Below, one piece after another: positions 14,085 through 23,600 of a stretch of DNA of 64,000 nt. Under the pieces are notes generated by a model. That model saw nothing but the letters and a program-made list of their open reading frames with translations, did no database searches and was not told the DNA's origin. How positions within the stretch are numbered: the stretch's first letter is position 1; each line of letters starts with the position of its first letter. The DNA comes from Streptomyces sp. NRRL S-87. GTDB lineage: Bacteria > Actinomycetota > Actinomycetes > Streptomycetales > Streptomycetaceae. Position numbers and translations under genes: made by a program. The DNA lies in assembly GCF_000719335.1 (NCBI RefSeq), contig NZ_JOGB01000029.1, forward strand, positions 62,001 to 126,000, given 5' to 3'.

Positions 14085-16136
14085 ATGAAGATGCCGAAGA
14101 ATCCCCGGGCGACGACCGGGGTGAACCACCGCGTACCGCAGCAGCCGTCCGGGCCCGCTGCCGAACCGTCGCAGCCGCCGTCCGTACCTTCGGAACCGGC
14201 TCCCGCCGGTCCCGAGGCCCGGGCGGAGGACAACCCGCCCACGCCCGCCTCGTCCGGCCCCGCCCCGGATGCCGACGACACGGGTGCTGCCGCGCCGGGT
14301 GCTGCCGCCCCGGACGTGGCCGCGCCCGTCGAGGACGCGACCCTTGCTCTGGCGAAGGGTGCCGCCTCCGCCGCGTCCAAGGACGTCGGTCCCGCGGGCC
14401 GTACGCCGTCGAAGGACGAGACCGTCAAGCTCTCCAAGGTCGCTGCCTCCGTCCCGCGCAAAGGCGCCCCCGCGGGCGCTGCAGCGGCGAAGGACGACAC
14501 CGTCACGCTGATGAAGGGTGCTGCCTCCCCCGCGTCCAAGGGCGTCGGCCCCGCGGATACCGCCGCCGCTGCCGCGGACGCCGGTCCGCCGAAGGAAGCG
14601 ACCCTCACGCTCGCGAAGGGTGCCGCCTCCGCCGCGCCCAAGGGTGCCGCCCCCGCGGGCGTCACCCCGTCCAAGGACGCGACCGTCACGCTCGCCAAGG
14701 GCGCGGCCTCCGGCCCGCGCAAGGGTGCCGCCCCCGCGGGCGCCGCGGACGCTGCCCCGCCGAAGGACGCGACGCTCACGCTCGCCAAGGGCAGCAAGGG
14801 CACCCAGGACGCCAAGGGCGCCACGGGCGCCAAGGGGACCCAGGACGCCAAGGGCGCCCCGCCCAAAGGCGCGGGCTCCGCCCCGTCCAAGGACGTGACC
14901 CTCACGCTCACCAAGGGCGCCGCCTCCGCCGTGCCGAAGGACGCGACCCTCGCGCTGAAGAAGGGTGCCGCCACTGCGCCTGCCGGGGGTGCCGCCGCAG
15001 TACCTGCCGAGGCCGCCCCTGGGCCCGCCGAGGGGGTCCGCCCAGCGCCCGCCGAGCGGGCGACGGCCGCCCGGAAGAAAGCGGCCCCCTCGTGGGCCAA
15101 GGGCGCAGCCTCCGCACCGACGGACGACGTGGCCCCTGAGCCCGCCGAGAGGGAAGCGCCCGCGAGGGACGCGGCCTCCGCCCCCGCGAACGGCGTGGCC
15201 TCCGTGCCCGTCACCTTCACCGTCGCCGGCGCCGCCGCCGACGACGCCGACGTGCCGGCAGAGGAGGCTCCCCTCGCCCTCGTGCCGGGCCCGGCACGGG
15301 CCGCCGAGGGCGGCAGCCCCGCCCCGGGAGCGCGGATACGCAAGTTCAGGTACCGGGCCCAGCTCGCGGTCCTGGCCTCGGCGGCCTGCCTCAGCCTGGC
15401 GGTGTGGGGCGCGGCCGAACTGACCGCCACGGAGCGCGGCCGCGAGGCGGCCGCACCCGTCACGGGCCACCGCAAGCCTCCCGTCAAGGCGGCGGCCCCG
15501 CCGGCCGCGCCGCCCGTGGCCCGCGTGCCGGAGGACATCGCCCACGCCCCGGAGGGGGGCGGCACGGCCATCACCATCACCATCGACGACGGACCGGACC
15601 CGACCTGGACGCCGCGGGTCCTCGACGTGCTGCGCGAGCACCACGTCAAGGCGGTCTTCTGCATGATCGGCCCGCAGGCCGCCGCGCACCCGGACCTGGT
15701 CCGCAAGGTGGTCGCCGAGGGCCACCGGCTCTGCGACCACACCATGTCCCACGACGTCCGCATGGACAAGAAGCCGGTCGCCTACCAGCAGAAGGAGATC
15801 CTGGACGCCCAGCGCCTGATCGCACAGGCCGCCGGCGGCACGGCCGAGGTCGAGTACTACCGCGCCCCGGGCGGCGCCTTCACGCCGGACAGCCGCCGCA
15901 TCGCCGCCGCCCACGGCATGCGCCCCCTGGGCTGGAACGTGGACACCAAGGACTTCGAACGCCCCGGCGCCGACGCGATCCTGCGCACCGTCCAGCGCGA
16001 ACTCCCCTCCTCGGGAGGGACGGTCCTCTTCCACGACGGCGGCGGCGACCGCACCCAGACCGTCACCGCCCTCGACCGCGTCCTGGCCTGGCTCAAGGAC
16101 CAGGGCCGCGCCACGGCCTTCCCGGTCCGGCGCTAG
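14085..16136 (+). CDS. membrane-anchored NodB polysaccharide deacetylase with long Lys/Ala repeat arm
   Basis: A 683-residue protein. Residues 82-295 contain about eight imperfect copies of a unit centred on KDATLTLAKGAAS, followed by more Ala/Pro/Lys-rich disordered sequence. One membrane helix (about 425-446, AQLAVLASAACLSLAVWGAA) leads to an extracellular NodB domain (about 490-683) with TIDDGPDP, DHTMSHDVRM (metal His pair), YYRAPGGAF, WNVDTKDF and LFHDGGGD, so all catalytic motifs are present. It probably removes acetyl groups from peptidoglycan or a surface glycan. ATG 14085 follows GGGAGGAG at good spacing; ATG 14061 is an alternative. With an N-in helix the repeat arm would lie in the cytoplasm. 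Confidence 0.9.
   Translation: MKMPKNPRATTGVNHRVPQQPSGPAAEPSQPPSVPSEPAPAGPEARAEDNPPTPASSGPAPDADDTGAAAPGAAAPDVAAPVEDATLALAKGAASAASKDVGPAGRTPSKDETVKLSKVAASVPRKGAPAGAAAAKDDTVTLMKGAASPASKGVGPADTAAAAADAGPPKEATLTLAKGAASAAPKGAAPAGVTPSKDATVTLAKGAASGPRKGAAPAGAADAAPPKDATLTLAKGSKGTQDAKGATGAKGTQDAKGAPPKGAGSAPSKDVTLTLTKGAASAVPKDATLALKKGAATAPAGGAAAVPAEAAPGPAEGVRPAPAERATAARKKAAPSWAKGAASAPTDDVAPEPAEREAPARDAASAPANGVASVPVTFTVAGAAADDADVPAEEAPLALVPGPARAAEGGSPAPGARIRKFRYRAQLAVLASAACLSLAVWGAAELTATERGREAAAPVTGHRKPPVKAAAPPAAPPVARVPEDIAHAPEGGGTAITITIDDGPDPTWTPRVLDVLREHHVKAVFCMIGPQAAAHPDLVRKVVAEGHRLCDHTMSHDVRMDKKPVAYQQKEILDAQRLIAQAAGGTAEVEYYRAPGGAFTPDSRRIAAAHGMRPLGWNVDTKDFERPGADAILRTVQRELPSSGGTVLFHDGGGDRTQTVTALDRVLAWLKDQGRATAFPVRR
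14331..14970 (+). repeat. coding repeats of the deacetylase arm
   Basis: About eight imperfect DNA repeats of variable length (about 50-130 bases) encode the KDATLTLAKG units. The shared core reads as aaggacgcgac, then cctcacgctcgccaaggg. Spacers rich in Ala, Pro and Gly codons vary in length, which points to expansion and contraction by slippage or recombination. Confidence 0.8.
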
Positions 16137-16187
16137 GCCGGCCGCTTTCGGACCCGGGCCGTGCGCCCGGCTCCCGTACGACCTTCC

Positions 16188-16220
16188 GCCCGGGCGGCGT
16201 CCCTGTGACGCCGCCCGGGC
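16188..16220. terminator. strong hairpin after the deacetylase gene
   Basis: A perfect 14-base inverted repeat (16188-16201 and 16207-16220, GCCCGGGCGGCGTC) with loop CCTGT, followed by TCTTCTCGTC. It probably ends the deacetylase transcript. Confidence 0.8.
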
Positions 16221-16589
16221 TCTTCTCGTCCCCTCGCGCAGGTCAACTCCCTGTCGGATAGGCCTAGTTCGTCCACTGCGCGCGCGTCGGGTGCGGAACG
16301 CCCGCCGGTGGCCCCTCTCGCTGCGCGTCCGCGCGGCCGGATCCGGCCCCGGACCGGCCCCGCTGACCGCAAGCGTCCACCGCCGGTTCCGTCCAGCCGG
16401 ATGCCCTTCCGCCTGCCCTGAGCTGCGACGAAGCTATTGATCAACGGCAGGGACGAGCGAAGCGAAGCCCGCCGGAAGGACCGGAGAGACGTCACCGCGG
16501 GACGTGGAACCGGGCCGACGACGCAGTGAACGCGACGGCGCACCCCGTGCCGGAAGCGTCCGACCGACTCCAGGAAAAGGGCCACTCCC
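16221..16589 (+). other. intergenic region before the small repeat protein
   Basis: There is no convincing gene in these 369 bases. The segment 16430-16450 (gaagctattgatcaacggca) is a local AT-richer patch that could be part of a promoter for the downstream secreted protein. No riboswitch signature was recognised. Confidence 0.4.
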
Positions 16590-16814
16590 ATGTTCCGCAC
16601 CCGTATCGCCCAGGCCGCCGCGGTCGCCGCCTTCGCCCTCGCCGCCCTCGTCCCCGCCCTGGCCGCCCACGCCACCGCCGACCAGCACACCCGCACCACC
16701 GCCACCACCGTGTGGGAGACCGCCACCACCGGCAAGCCGAAGCCCACCACCGTGTGGGAGACCGCCACCACCGGCAAGGCCACCAAGCCCCAGGCCACCA
16801 CCGTCTGGGAGTAA
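16590..16814 (+). CDS. small secreted protein with TTVWETATTGK repeats
   Basis: A 74-residue product with a normal Sec signal peptide (MFRTRIAQAAAVAAFALAAL..., cleavage near AHA-TA) and a mature part of only about 43 residues. The mature part is two and a half copies of TTVWETATTGK joined by short Lys/Pro linkers, ending TTVWE. The DNA repeats are nearly identical, so this is a recent expansion. GGAAAAGG precedes ATG 16590. I do not recognise the family. The Thr-rich, Trp-containing repeats would suit a wall-attached or self-assembling surface peptide, but that is conjecture. Neighbouring genes encode wall enzymes. Confidence 0.75.
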   Translation: MFRTRIAQAAAVAAFALAALVPALAAHATADQHTRTTATTVWETATTGKPKPTTVWETATTGKATKPQATTVWE

Positions 16815-17215
16815 CCCGGCCAGGCCGCCACCCGCCGGCCGTCCCCTCCAGCGGCGCCCTCCGCGCGAGGCCTTCCCCCGCGCCCGCCGCACCGCCCCAC
16901 CAGGCGCCTTCCGCGCCCGGCCCCCAAGGCGCCTTCAGCGCCCGGCCCACCAGGCGCCCTCCGCGCCCCGCTCCACCCGCGCCTCCCGCGCCGCGCCCCA
17001 CCGGCGCCCCGCGCGTCCGTGCCGCCGTCCGACTGCTGCGCCTGCAGGGCAGCCGTCCCCGAACACGGCCTCGACACGGGTCCCGACACGGCCACCACGG
17101 CCCGACCCGAACCGGCACGGCCGCCCCCAGTCTTCGGCCTTCGACAGGCCGGCCGCGCCCCGCGCGGCACCCACCAGACCTGCTCTTACTCCGTCCTGCC
17201 TCCAGGAGCCACGCC
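16815..17215 (+). repeat. intergenic region with degenerate GGCGCC-CCGCGCC repeats
   Basis: A 401-base gap that contains four or five degenerate tandem copies of a unit of about 27-30 bases (caccaggcgccctccgcgcc-like, about 16848-17010). No gene with convincing codon bias or start is seen on either strand. The last 20 bases carry the AGGAG site of the CHAP gene. Confidence 0.6.
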
Positions 17216-18853
17216 ATGTCCAAGAACCTCAAGACCGCCGCGATCCGCCTCACCTCCGCCTCCGCCCTGGCCGTCTCCGTGCTCACCGCGGTCGTGGCCA
17301 CCCCGGCCACCGCCTCGCCGCTCACCGACGGCATCGCGGCCACGGCCAAGGCCGAGAACGGCAACGGCTACTGCGCCCACGGCGGTTACGTCGGCGGCCC
17401 CAACCAGTCCAGCAGCTGCACCGGCGGCACGACCCGTACCCACGCCTGGTGCGCCGACTTCGCCGGCTGGGTCTGGGCCCGCAACGGCGTCACCGGCCTG
17501 GCCACCCTGGACGACCGGGCCGCCAGCTTCATGGACTACGGCAAGAAGTACGGCACCCTCTCGAGCACCCCGCACGTCGGCGACGCGGTCGTCTACAACT
17601 ACAACGGCGGCGACTACGCCGACCACGTGGCCGTCGTCACCGGCGTCAGCGGCGACACGGTCACCATCACCGGCGGCAACCAGGGCGGTTACCCGGGCCA
17701 CGTCTCCACGAACTCCACCCCCTACTGGCGGGTCGGCCAGTCGCCGTGGGGCCAGCGCATCAGCGGCTACATCTCCCCGGCCGGCACCACCAACCCCCAG
17801 TACCCCAACCCCGCCTCGCTCCCCAGCGGCACGCTCGTGAAGTCCCCGAACGGCCCCGAGGTGAAGGTGATGATCTCCGGAGCCGGCGTCCCGGTCGCGG
17901 CCTCCGACGTCACGCCCGACAACTACGACCTCAGCAAGCTCGTGCTGGTGGACGACGCGGCCTTCCGCGCCCTGCCGAGCGCGCCCCCGGCCGGTACGGT
18001 CGTCCACGACCAGGCGGGCGGCGCCGCCCGCTACGTGATCATCGACAACGCCGCCCTCCAGATCGGTGGCGACGACTGGGTCCCGGCCGGCTACAACCAG
18101 CGCCCCGACATGGGCGTCCCGACCGCCTGGCTGAAGGCCGCGGCGCAGCGCACCGTACCGACCGGCACCGTCGTGATGGACCAGACCGGCACCGACCCCG
18201 CCCGCTACGTGATGGTGAACGGCACGGCGCTGCACATCTCGGCCTCCGAGTGGACCGAGGACGGCTACAACACCCAGATGCTGATGGGCGTCCCGGGCGA
18301 GTGGCTGAAGGGTGCCGTCGCCAAGACGCTGCAGGCCGGCACCGTGATCATGAACCAGTCGGGTACCGACCCGTCCCGCTACGTGATGGTGGGCGGCGCG
18401 GCCGTGCACATCTCGGCGTCGGAGTGGACGGCGAACGGCTACAACACCCAGGCCGAGATGGGCGTCCCGGGTACGTGGATGGCCGCCGCCGCGGGTAGGC
18501 AGGTCGCCAACGGGACCATCGTGAAGGACTCCTCGGGCACCGACGCGACCGTGTCCGTGATGGCGGGCGGGGTGGCCGTTCCGCTGACGTACGCGGACTT
18601 CACCGGCCTGGGTTACGACAAGCGCACGCTCGAGCTGGCCCCGGGCGAGTTCCTGAAGGCGGCCATGGCGAAGGCCGCTCCGGTGGACGGCACGATGCTG
18701 CTCTCGCCCGACAGCACCACGGTGTGGCAGGTCGTCGGCGGCAAGAAGAAGGCCCTGACCGCTGACCAGTTCGGCCCGGGCAAGCTCAACCGCGACGACG
18801 TGGTCAGCGTCCCGACCGCCTTCACCGCGAAGTTCCCGACCGTCACCGGCTGA
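17216..18853 (+). CDS. secreted CHAP-domain wall hydrolase with C-terminal repeat module
   Basis: A 545-residue secreted protein. The signal peptide (residues 1-34, ending ATASP) is followed by a CHAP domain (about 40-185) with the catalytic Cys in HAWCADFAGWVW (near residue 79) and His in DYADHVAVVTG (near 136). CHAP enzymes cut peptide bonds or amides in peptidoglycan. From about residue 198 there are six repeats of about 58 residues (pattern GTVVMDQTGTDPARYVMV, then HISASEWT, GYNT, MGVPGEWLK). The same module ends the Rpf-type protein encoded next, so it probably targets both enzymes to the wall. AGGAG lies nine bases before ATG 17216. Confidence 0.9.
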   Translation: MSKNLKTAAIRLTSASALAVSVLTAVVATPATASPLTDGIAATAKAENGNGYCAHGGYVGGPNQSSSCTGGTTRTHAWCADFAGWVWARNGVTGLATLDDRAASFMDYGKKYGTLSSTPHVGDAVVYNYNGGDYADHVAVVTGVSGDTVTITGGNQGGYPGHVSTNSTPYWRVGQSPWGQRISGYISPAGTTNPQYPNPASLPSGTLVKSPNGPEVKVMISGAGVPVAASDVTPDNYDLSKLVLVDDAAFRALPSAPPAGTVVHDQAGGAARYVIIDNAALQIGGDDWVPAGYNQRPDMGVPTAWLKAAAQRTVPTGTVVMDQTGTDPARYVMVNGTALHISASEWTEDGYNTQMLMGVPGEWLKGAVAKTLQAGTVIMNQSGTDPSRYVMVGGAAVHISASEWTANGYNTQAEMGVPGTWMAAAAGRQVANGTIVKDSSGTDATVSVMAGGVAVPLTYADFTGLGYDKRTLELAPGEFLKAAMAKAAPVDGTMLLSPDSTTVWQVVGGKKKALTADQFGPGKLNRDDVVSVPTAFTAKFPTVTG

Positions 18854-19028
18854 GCCCCGCCCGCCCCGGCCCCGCTCCGGGGCACCCCCCAGGCCCGGCC
18901 CGGGACACCGCCCGAGGCGCCGCCCCCGAGCCGCCCGCCCGCCCCTCCCCGGGCGGGCGGCCCGGGTCCGGCCCGGCGCCCGGCCCGGCCCCGCAGACCA
19001 CCGCCCGCACCTGCCCGAGGGATCCACC

Positions 19029-20288
19029 ATGCGCTCCGCCGCCCGCCAGAAGTCCGCGCTCGCCGTCACCGCCGCCGCCCTGCTCGCCCTGGCCGCCCCG
19101 CTCCTGACCACCACCGAGGCCGCCGCCGCCTCCGTGGCCACCTGGGACAAGGTCGCCCAGTGCGAGGCCAGTGGGAACTGGAGCATCAACACCGGGAACG
19201 GCTACTACGGCGGCCTGCAGATCTCGCTGTCGACCTGGCGCTCCTTCGGCGGCACGGCGTACGCCTCCCGCCCCGACCTGGCCACCAAGCAGCAGCAGAT
19301 CCTCACCGGCGAGAAGATCCTGGCCGGCCAGGGCGAGGGCGCCTGGCCGTCCTGCGGCCCCGCCGCCCACCTCGGCTCCGACCACACCGACCCGTACCCG
19401 GCGGGCCCGAGCTACCCCAACCCCGCCTCGCTCCCCGACGGCACGCTCGTGAAGTCCCCGAACGGGCCCGAGGTGAAGGTGATGGTCTCCGGTTCCGGCG
19501 TCCCGGTCGCGGGCTCCGACGTCGCCCCCGACAAGTACGACCTCAGCAAGATCGTGCTGATCGAGGACGGGGCCTTCCGCGCCCTGCCCAGCGCGCCCCC
19601 GGCCGGTACGGTCGTCCACGACCAGGCGGGCGGCGCCGCCCGCTACGTCGTCATCGACGGTGCCGCGCTGCCGATCTCGGCGGCCGACTGGACCGCCGAC
19701 GGCTACGACCGGCGCGCCGACATGGGCGTCCCGACCGCCTGGCTGCAGGCCGCCGTCCAGCGCACCGTCAACAACGGCCGCGTGGTCATGGACCAGTCCG
19801 GCACCGACCCGGCCCGCTACGTCATGCTGGGGGGCGCCGCCCTGCACATCTCGGCCGCCGAGTGGACCGCGAACGGCTACAACACGCGGACCCTGATGGG
19901 CGTCCCGGGTGACTGGCTGCACGCGGCCGCCGCCCGTCAGATCGGCAACGGCACGATCGTCAAGGCCGCGGACGCCGACCCGACGGTGTACGTGATGGCG
20001 GGCGGGGTGGCGGTACCGCTGACGTACGCGGACTACACGGGCCTCGGCTACGACAAGCGCACCCTCGAGCAGGCGCCCGGCGAGTACCTGAAGGCCGCCG
20101 CGGCGAAGGCCGCCCCGGTGGACGGCACGATGCTCCTGTCCCCCGACAGCAACACCGTGTGGCAGGTCGTCGGGGGCAGGAAGAAGGCCATGACCGCCGA
20201 CCAGTTCGGCCCCGGCAAGCTCAGCTTCGACGACGTGGTCGCCGTCCCGACCGCCTTCACCGCGAAGCTCCCGACCGCCACCGCCTGA
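19029..20288 (+). CDS. resuscitation-promoting-factor-like transglycosylase with the same repeat module
   Basis: A 419-residue secreted protein. After the signal peptide (1-35) comes an Rpf/lysozyme-like domain (about 36-115) with WDKVAQCEASGNWSINTGNG, which includes the catalytic Glu, YYGGLQISLSTWRSFGG and the second Cys in WPSCGP. Rpf proteins cleave glycan strands and help spores or dormant cells resume growth. The remainder (about 130-419) is five copies of the roughly 58-residue repeat of the upstream CHAP protein; one internal unit is missing relative to it. ATG 19029 follows GAGGGATC. Gene order and shared tail indicate duplication with exchange of the catalytic domain. Confidence 0.92.
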   Translation: MRSAARQKSALAVTAAALLALAAPLLTTTEAAAASVATWDKVAQCEASGNWSINTGNGYYGGLQISLSTWRSFGGTAYASRPDLATKQQQILTGEKILAGQGEGAWPSCGPAAHLGSDHTDPYPAGPSYPNPASLPDGTLVKSPNGPEVKVMVSGSGVPVAGSDVAPDKYDLSKIVLIEDGAFRALPSAPPAGTVVHDQAGGAARYVVIDGAALPISAADWTADGYDRRADMGVPTAWLQAAVQRTVNNGRVVMDQSGTDPARYVMLGGAALHISAAEWTANGYNTRTLMGVPGDWLHAAAARQIGNGTIVKAADADPTVYVMAGGVAVPLTYADYTGLGYDKRTLEQAPGEYLKAAAAKAAPVDGTMLLSPDSNTVWQVVGGRKKAMTADQFGPGKLSFDDVVAVPTAFTAKLPTATA

Positions 20289-20371
20289 CCTGCCGGCCGC
20301 CCGCCCCCGGCCACGCGGCCGCCCGACCACCTGACGCCCCCGACAGCCTGACCGTCCCCTGCCCGACCGTT

Positions 20372-20404
20372 GCCGGCCTCCCTCCCTCCGGAGTGGAGGC
20401 CGGC
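20372..20404. terminator. hairpin after the Rpf-like gene
   Basis: Inverted repeat GCCGGCCTCC / GGAGGCCGGC (20372-20381 and 20395-20404) with a 13-base loop, 84 bases after the stop codon. Confidence 0.65.
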
Positions 20405-20642
20405 GCCGTTGCTGCGGAGGGGTTTGAGGGGCCGTCGGTTCCTGGATGTGACGCACGGCACTCGATCAACGTGATCTGGAATGTCTCATTCCGCCCCCGA
20501 TCTTCATGTTTACTCCCCCTTTACCTGTGATCTTTTTCGATTATGTTCCACGTCACCTATGCAAATCGCGAGGACGCCCTCCGCTTGTCGAGGGCCGTGC
20601 CCCGCCGACCCCGGGCCGCCCGCGGTCCGGAATAGGAGACAT
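20405..20642 (+). promoter_or_regulatory. AT-rich promoter region of the RHS gene
   Basis: Between 20460 and 20580 the sequence is far richer in A and T than its surroundings (for example gatctttttcgattatgttc), as expected of a promoter or a binding region for a nucleoid protein such as Lsr2. The RHS gene GTG lies at 20643 with TAGGAGAC just before it. Exact -10 and -35 boxes cannot be assigned by eye. Confidence 0.5.
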
Positions 20643-23600
20643 GTGAACACCCCCTTCGCGGGCCGCGCCCGCGACCGCGCACTGCCGCGGCGCCGCCGGA
20701 CACGAGGGATCCCCGCGATAGCCGCGGGACTCGCCCTCGTCATGTCCACCTCGGTCCTGTACGGGGCCGAGGCCGCCGTCGCCGCCGACCGTACGCGCGA
20801 CGCCGGGCCGGACCGCCCGAGTACCCCCACCACCGCCCCCGACGTCCCCTCCGCGAGGATCGCCGCCCGTCTGTCGGGCAAGCGCGTCGAGGCGCTCGCG
20901 GAGCGCACCGAGACGTCGACGACCTGGGTCAACCCCGACGGCGACCTCACCACCGAACTCACCGCCGGCCCGGTCCGTTTCCGCGACGCCTTCACCGGGG
21001 ACTGGCGCCAGGTCGACCTCGACCTCGCCGCCAACCCGGACGGCTCCGTCGAGCCCAAGGCCCACCCGCACCGCCTGCGGCTCGGCGCGCCGGGCGGCAG
21101 GAAGCTTGCCCGGCTCTCCGACAACGCTGTCGCCGCCGCGCGCGACCTGGTGACCCTCGGCGAGGGCGACCAGCAGGTCACGCTCCAGTGGAAGGGCGGC
21201 CTGCCGGCCCCGAAGCTCGACGACAACCGGGCCACGTACGAGAACGCCGTCCCCGACGGCGACCTGGTCGTCGAGGCCACCCGCACCGGCTTCGAGCAGT
21301 ACGTCCGCATCAACAAGCGCCCCGCCGCCGAGGGCTACACCTACACGCTGCCGCTGAAGGCCAAGGGCCTGAAGGTCGAGCAGCAGGGCGACGGCAGCCT
21401 GCTCTTCCTCGACAAGAAGAACAAGAAGCAGGCCGTCATGCCCGCGCCCGTCATGTGGGACGCGAGCGTCGACAAGGTCTCCGGCGAGTCCGCGCACCGC
21501 GCGAAGGCGCAGATGAAGGTCGTCCGCCACGGCGGCACCATCGACCTCGTCATCACCCCGGACGCGAAGTTCCTGGCCGACCCGGCCACCCGCTACCCGG
21601 TGACCGTCGATCCGTCCACCGCGTCGCTCGGCAACGTCTTCGACACCTACGTCCAGCAGGGCGAGACCGTCGACTGGTCGACCGACACCGAGCTGGACCT
21701 CGGCAACCCGGGCACGAAGAACGCCGACGGCACGTTCCGCACCGCGCGCTCCTTCATCACCTGGAACACCGCGCCGATCTCCGACGCGCTGGTCACCAGC
21801 GCGACGCTGAGCCTGTGGAACTTCCACTCCGGCAACACCGACTGCGTGGCCTACCCGTGGGAGGTCTGGTCGGCGGGCAAGGCGTCCACCGCGTCCCGTT
21901 GGACCGCCCAGCCGGCCTGGACGGCGAAGAAGGCGACGTCCACGGAGACCAAGGGCAACCCGGGTTGCACCTCCGCCCCGGACGGCTGGATCAACGCCAA
22001 CGTCTCCACGCTGGTCCAGGAGTGGGCCTCGGCCAAGGCCGCCACCTCCGGCATGGGCCTGCGCGCCACCGACGAGTCGGTGACCGCGCAGTGGAAGCGC
22101 GTGAACTCCGCGAACGCCGCGAGCAACCCGCCCAAGCTCGTCGTGACGTACAACTACCGGCCCCGCACCGGCACCAAGCAGGAGGCGGGCCCGCCGTACT
22201 TCTCGTACAGCGGCAGCTACGTGGTCAACACCGCCACGCCGACCCTGCGCGACACCTTCGTCGACCCCAACGGTGACAAGGTCAACGGCACCTTCGAGAT
22301 CCGGGACGCGGTGACCGACACGCAGGTGGGCACCTACCTGGTCTCGCCGTGGACCCCCTCCGGCCAGGTCGCCTCGGTGACCGTGCCGGCCGGTGTGCTG
22401 ACCAACGGCAAGACGTACAAGTTCCGCACCTCGCCGTACGACGGCACGCACTACAACCTGGGCTGGTCCGCCTGGAAGAACTTCACGGTGGACACCTCGG
22501 CCCCCTCGGCCCCCACGGCGATCACCTCGACGGACTACCCGTCGAACGCCTGGGTCAAGGGCGGCGGCCAGGCGGGCGTCTTCAACGTCACCCCGCCCGC
22601 GGCCGACCACAACTGGCTGGAGTGGTCCCTCGACGGCGTGACGTGGACCAAGGTCGCCACCGGCGGCACCGCCGGCGCCAAGGCCGTCACCGTCACCCCG
22701 CCGCGGGACGGCAACCACACCCTCCAGGTCCGCTCCGTCGACAAGGCGGACAACAAGTCGGAGCCCCTGGAGTACGCCTTCCACGCGGGCCCCGGCGGAT
22801 TCGTCCAGCCCGCCGAGGGCACCCGCACCGCGCGCCGTCTCCCGCTCGTCGCGGAGGCCGACGCCTCCAAGTACGACGCGGTGTCGTTCTCGTGGCGCCG
22901 TTCCGCCGCCGACGCCTGGACCCCGGTCCCGGCCGGTGACGTCACCCAGGGCGGCACCGCCCTGACCGCCTGGCCCGTCGCCCTCACCGGCGGCAAGAGC
23001 CCGGCGCTGACGTGGAACGCCACCGACACCGTCGACCCGGACGGCAGCATCGAGATCAAGGCCGACTTCACCGGCCCCAACGCCGCCGCCGGCAGCACCG
23101 ACCCGCTGGCCGTGGTCGTCGACCGCAACGCCGGTGTCGCCGCCACCGAGACGGTCGGCCCCGGTTCCGTCAACCTCCTGACGGGTGACTACACCCTCAC
23201 CGAGGCCGACGTGAAGAGCCAGGGCCTGTCCGTGGAGCGGTCCGCCTCCTCGCGCACCCCGGGTGCCGTGCAGGAGGGCCAGCTGCCCATCTTCGGCAAG
23301 GAGTGGGTCGCCGGTACGCCCGCCGAGCTCACCGGTTCCGACTACGCCTTCGTCCAGCAGCTGTCCGCGACCGCGGTGGACGTCGTCACCTCGGACGGCA
23401 CGCCCATCCACTTCACCGCCGACGCGGGACAGACCGGGTGGATCCCCGAGCCCGGCTCGGAGACGCTGACCCTGACCGGCTCGGTCACCGGCTCGTTCAC
23501 CCTGACCGACTCGGAGGGCGTCACCACGGCGTTCACCAAGCCGGCCGGCGCCACCACGTGGCAGCTCAGCAGCACCGGCAACCAGGGCCAGTCCGACTCC

